The notes beneath the pieces were generated by a model. The model was not told the DNA's origin. It did not search any database and saw nothing but the letters and a program-made list of their open reading frames with translations. The position numbers were made by a program, and so were the translations under genes. A stretch of DNA of 64,000 nucleotides from Citrobacter youngae ATCC 29220 (GTDB lineage Bacteria; Pseudomonadota; Gammaproteobacteria; Enterobacterales; Enterobacteriaceae): positions 1,212,734-1,276,733 of the forward strand of contig NZ_GG730299.1 in NCBI RefSeq assembly GCF_000155975.1, in the 5' to 3' direction. Below are positions 62,435-64,000 of the stretch, piece by piece; the first letter of the stretch is position 1; each line of letters starts with the position of its first letter.

Positions 62435-62455
62435 GATGCCCGGGCTCCGGGCATC
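62435..62455. terminator. Hairpin between convergent ynfM and the CPBP gene
   Basis: GATGCCCGG-gct-CCGGGCATC is a perfect 9-bp stem, 5 bp from both stops. On the plus strand a weak ACTGTTT follows. Confidence 0.7.
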
Positions 62456-62460
62456 ACTGT

Positions 62461-63138
62461 TTATAACGTCTGAGCCGCCATTTGCAGGGCAATAACCGTC
62501 CCGTTCATCGCGATATGCAGCGTAATTGGCATCAGCAGGCCATTGCTTTTCAGCCTGGCGAGGATCAAAACCTGCGACACAAGAAACAACATCAGCAGCG
62601 TGCGCAGATCCACATACTGTGTATGCATCACGGCAAAAATAACCGATACCACCACCGACGACAGCCAGGTTTTATTATTGAACCAGTACTGGAATGCGTT
62701 GAATAAACAGCCCCTGAAAACGATTTCTTCGTAAACCGGGGCAATGAATACCAGAGTCAGAGTGGATAACCACAGCGCGTAGCTGTTTAAAGAGACCTGG
62801 CTGGTTACCCACGCTTCGGTTTGTCTGAGCCCGAGAAACCATGGCAGGATGAGCTGAATAATCAGCAGCCCCACGAACAAAAAGGTAAACCGCCGGACGC
62901 TGAAAATCCCTTTCCCCAGCCCGTCTCTTTTTCTGAAGAAGAAATAATACAGCGGAACCAGCACAACAAATTCCAGCATAAACAACAGCGGAAAGAGTAA
63001 TCCTTTGGCCAGCAGGACCTGGCTCGCGGGGAAAAACAACGGAGTAAACGTGAGACCAAACATCAGCAAAAACATTGAAAAACAGCCAGCCACCGCGTTG
63101 GTCCGGGCAATATATTGGTTGTCGACATCCTGTGACAT
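62461..63138 (-). CDS. CPBP (Abi/Rce1-type) intramembrane protease family protein
   Basis: 225-aa integral membrane protein with about eight hydrophobic segments. The CPBP motif 1 EExxxR is in PVYEEIVFRGCLFNAFQYWF, motif 2 in SVIFAVMHTQYVD and motif 3 in LPITLHIAMN-like MPITLHIAMNGTVI. Relatives process prenylated CAAX proteins or bacteriocin precursors; others act as immunity or regulatory proteins. Start at 63138 has AGGAG 5 nt upstream. E. coli has asr/ydgU next to ynfM instead. Substrate unknown. Confidence 0.82.
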   Translation of the reverse strand: MSQDVDNQYIARTNAVAGCFSMFLLMFGLTFTPLFFPASQVLLAKGLLFPLLFMLEFVVLVPLYYFFFRKRDGLGKGIFSVRRFTFLFVGLLIIQLILPWFLGLRQTEAWVTSQVSLNSYALWLSTLTLVFIAPVYEEIVFRGCLFNAFQYWFNNKTWLSSVVVSVIFAVMHTQYVDLRTLLMLFLVSQVLILARLKSNGLLMPITLHIAMNGTVIALQMAAQTL

Positions 63139-63230
63139 GCGATCTCCTTGCACGTGTCGTAGCTAAGATGATGAATTATCTTTTTATGATAAAAATTCTC
63201 ATTATCACTGACAACCTACCAACATTTACC

Positions 63231-64000
63231 CTACGGAGAATCCGCCAGCGGCAACGAAAAGCGGAAGCAAGCCCCTGGCGTTGAATTAACCAGATGGATA
63301 TCGCCGCCATGCAGTTCAAGCATTCTTCGCACAATCAACAATCCCAGACCACCACGCTGCTCACGGGGAGTTAACGCGGTCGGGCGCTGAAATAATTCGT
63401 CACGGACGCCCTCTTCAACGCCCGGCCCGCTGTCCTGCACTTCGGCTAATAGTCTTTCTTCATCACGCCAGACTTTTAGCCACACCTCGCCCCCGTCAGG
63501 CGTATGGCGGATAGCGTTATCCAGTAAATTCGTCACCACTCTTTCCATCATCGATAAATCGGCATTGACCAGCGGTAACGGACCCGTCACGTCCAGGTGC
63601 AATTGCAAATGGCGCGTGGCAACCGGCAGATCAAATTTCTGCGCCACATCCTGGATCAATTCGCCAATCGCAAAACGTTCGCGCTGAGGTTTAATGCCGC
63701 CGTGCTCCAGTCTCGCCAGCTCAAACAGCTGTTGTGAGAGATGGCGAACCTTTTGCCCCTGGCGTAACGCGATGCTCAGATAATGCCTGTTTTCCTCCGG
63801 CGTTATCGTGTCGGCTTTCAGCGACAGCATTTCCAGATACCCCAGCAGCGAGGTGAGCGGCGTGCGTAAATCGTGAGAAATATTGGCAATAAACTCTCTG
63901 CGCTGACGATCGCTGTCAGCTAACAAATCCCACTGCTGGGCAATGTGCTGTGCCAGCTCAATAAACGCATTGTTCAACAACGCAATTTCATTCCCCGGTG
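63231..64000 (-). CDS. Sensor histidine kinase, C-terminal part, cut by window end
   Basis: Only the C-terminal ~256 residues are in the window; the gene continues past 64000. The dimerisation/H box is FIANISHDLRTPLTSLLGYLEML, the N box NLLDNAIRHTPDGG, G1 DSGPGVEEG and G2 QRGGLGLLIVRRML: all catalytic elements are intact. Sequence before the H box (NAFIELAQHIAQQWDLLADSDRQ) is the typical end of a HAMP linker. It is a membrane-type kinase of the OmpR-partner class. Cognate regulator, presumably further right, is not visible. Not part of the E. coli order here. Confidence 0.9.
   Translation of the reverse strand, partial: PGNEIALLNNAFIELAQHIAQQWDLLADSDRQRREFIANISHDLRTPLTSLLGYLEMLSLKADTITPEENRHYLSIALRQGQKVRHLSQQLFELARLEHGGIKPQRERFAIGELIQDVAQKFDLPVATRHLQLHLDVTGPLPLVNADLSMMERVVTNLLDNAIRHTPDGGEVWLKVWRDEERLLAEVQDSGPGVEEGVRDELFQRPTALTPREQRGGLGLLIVRRMLELHGGDIHLVNSTPGACFRFSLPLADSP

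Noticed and set aside
1..64000. CRISPR arrays, prophage, tRNA/rRNA genes, dedicated anti-phage system
   Set aside because: Scanned for regular short direct repeats, phage structural genes, tRNA-like cloverleaf ends and nuclease/ATPase defence cassettes; none seen. The higBA pair is the only TA-type module.

Overview
This 64-kb window is chromosomal DNA of an enterobacterium in the Escherichia/Salmonella/Citrobacter group. The assignment rests on near-residue identity of many products to E. coli proteins as I remember them (Tam, UxaB, Sad, MarRAB, SotB, DgcZ, Dcp, YdfG, RspAB, SpeG, DmsD, Mlc) and on gene order that follows the E. coli 33-36 min region: tam-yneE-uxaB-yneG-glsB-sad-ptrR, sotB-marC-marRAB-eamA-ydeE, mgtS-mgrR-dgcZ-dcp-ydfG-rspR-ydfZ-ydfI-ydfJ-rspBA-ynfABCD-speG-ynfE-GH-dmsD-clcB-bioD2-mlc-ynfLM. 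The accessory blocks between these core genes make a Citrobacter-like species my best guess, but genus cannot be fixed from the sequence alone. I see no phage, integron, CRISPR array, tRNA or rRNA.

Layout. 1-5.4 kb is a patchwork: the start of the lipoprotein glycosidase digH, a VF530-type DNA-binding protein, an AraC regulator divergent from an exported Cys-nucleophile alpha/beta hydrolase, a higBA toxin-antitoxin pair with its operators, a decayed IS200/IS605 transposase, a frameshifted small ORF and a RimJ-type acetyltransferase. 5.8-9.4 kb is a four-gene catabolic operon (DASS anion transporter, D-2-hydroxyacid dehydrogenase, YhcH-type cupin, SDR) of unknown substrate. 9.6-18.4 kb is core metabolism: tam, a GFA-family protein, yneE, uxaB, acetyltransferases, yneG-glsB, sad and its LysR regulator ptrR.

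18.4-26.0 kb is a sugar-acid island. A DeoR repressor, PdxA2 and a DUF1537 four-carbon acid kinase on the minus strand diverge from an iron alcohol dehydrogenase, a DapA-family aldolase, a second hydroxyacid dehydrogenase and an MFS permease. The alcohol dehydrogenase is broken by a +1 shift in a run of eight G. The kinase/PdxA2 pair is the known D-threonate-type route to dihydroxyacetone phosphate; the divergent arm appears to add a second, uncharacterised branch.

26.2-32.3 kb holds sotB, marC, marRAB with a well-preserved marO, and eamA/ydeE, interrupted by a 411-bp non-coding element with 66-bp imperfect terminal inverted repeats. 32.3-37.8 kb is a complete urea ABC importer (urtABCDE) behind a sigma-54-type promoter and an NtrC-like site, with no urease nearby. 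38.2-38.6 kb carries the PhoP-type pair mgtS (31 aa) and the sRNA mgrR.

38.7-49.2 kb continues with dgcZ, dcp, ydfG, rspR, ydfZ and the hexuronate-related ydfI-ydfJ-rspB-rspA set, uninterrupted where E. coli K-12 carries the Qin prophage. 49.4-64 kb holds ynfA/ynfB, speG, ynfC/D, an anaerobic molybdoenzyme operon (ynfE-ynfG-ynfH-dmsD with a single catalytic subunit), clcB, bioD2, mlc, ynfL/ynfM, a CPBP protease-like membrane protein and the C-terminal part of a sensor kinase cut by the window edge.
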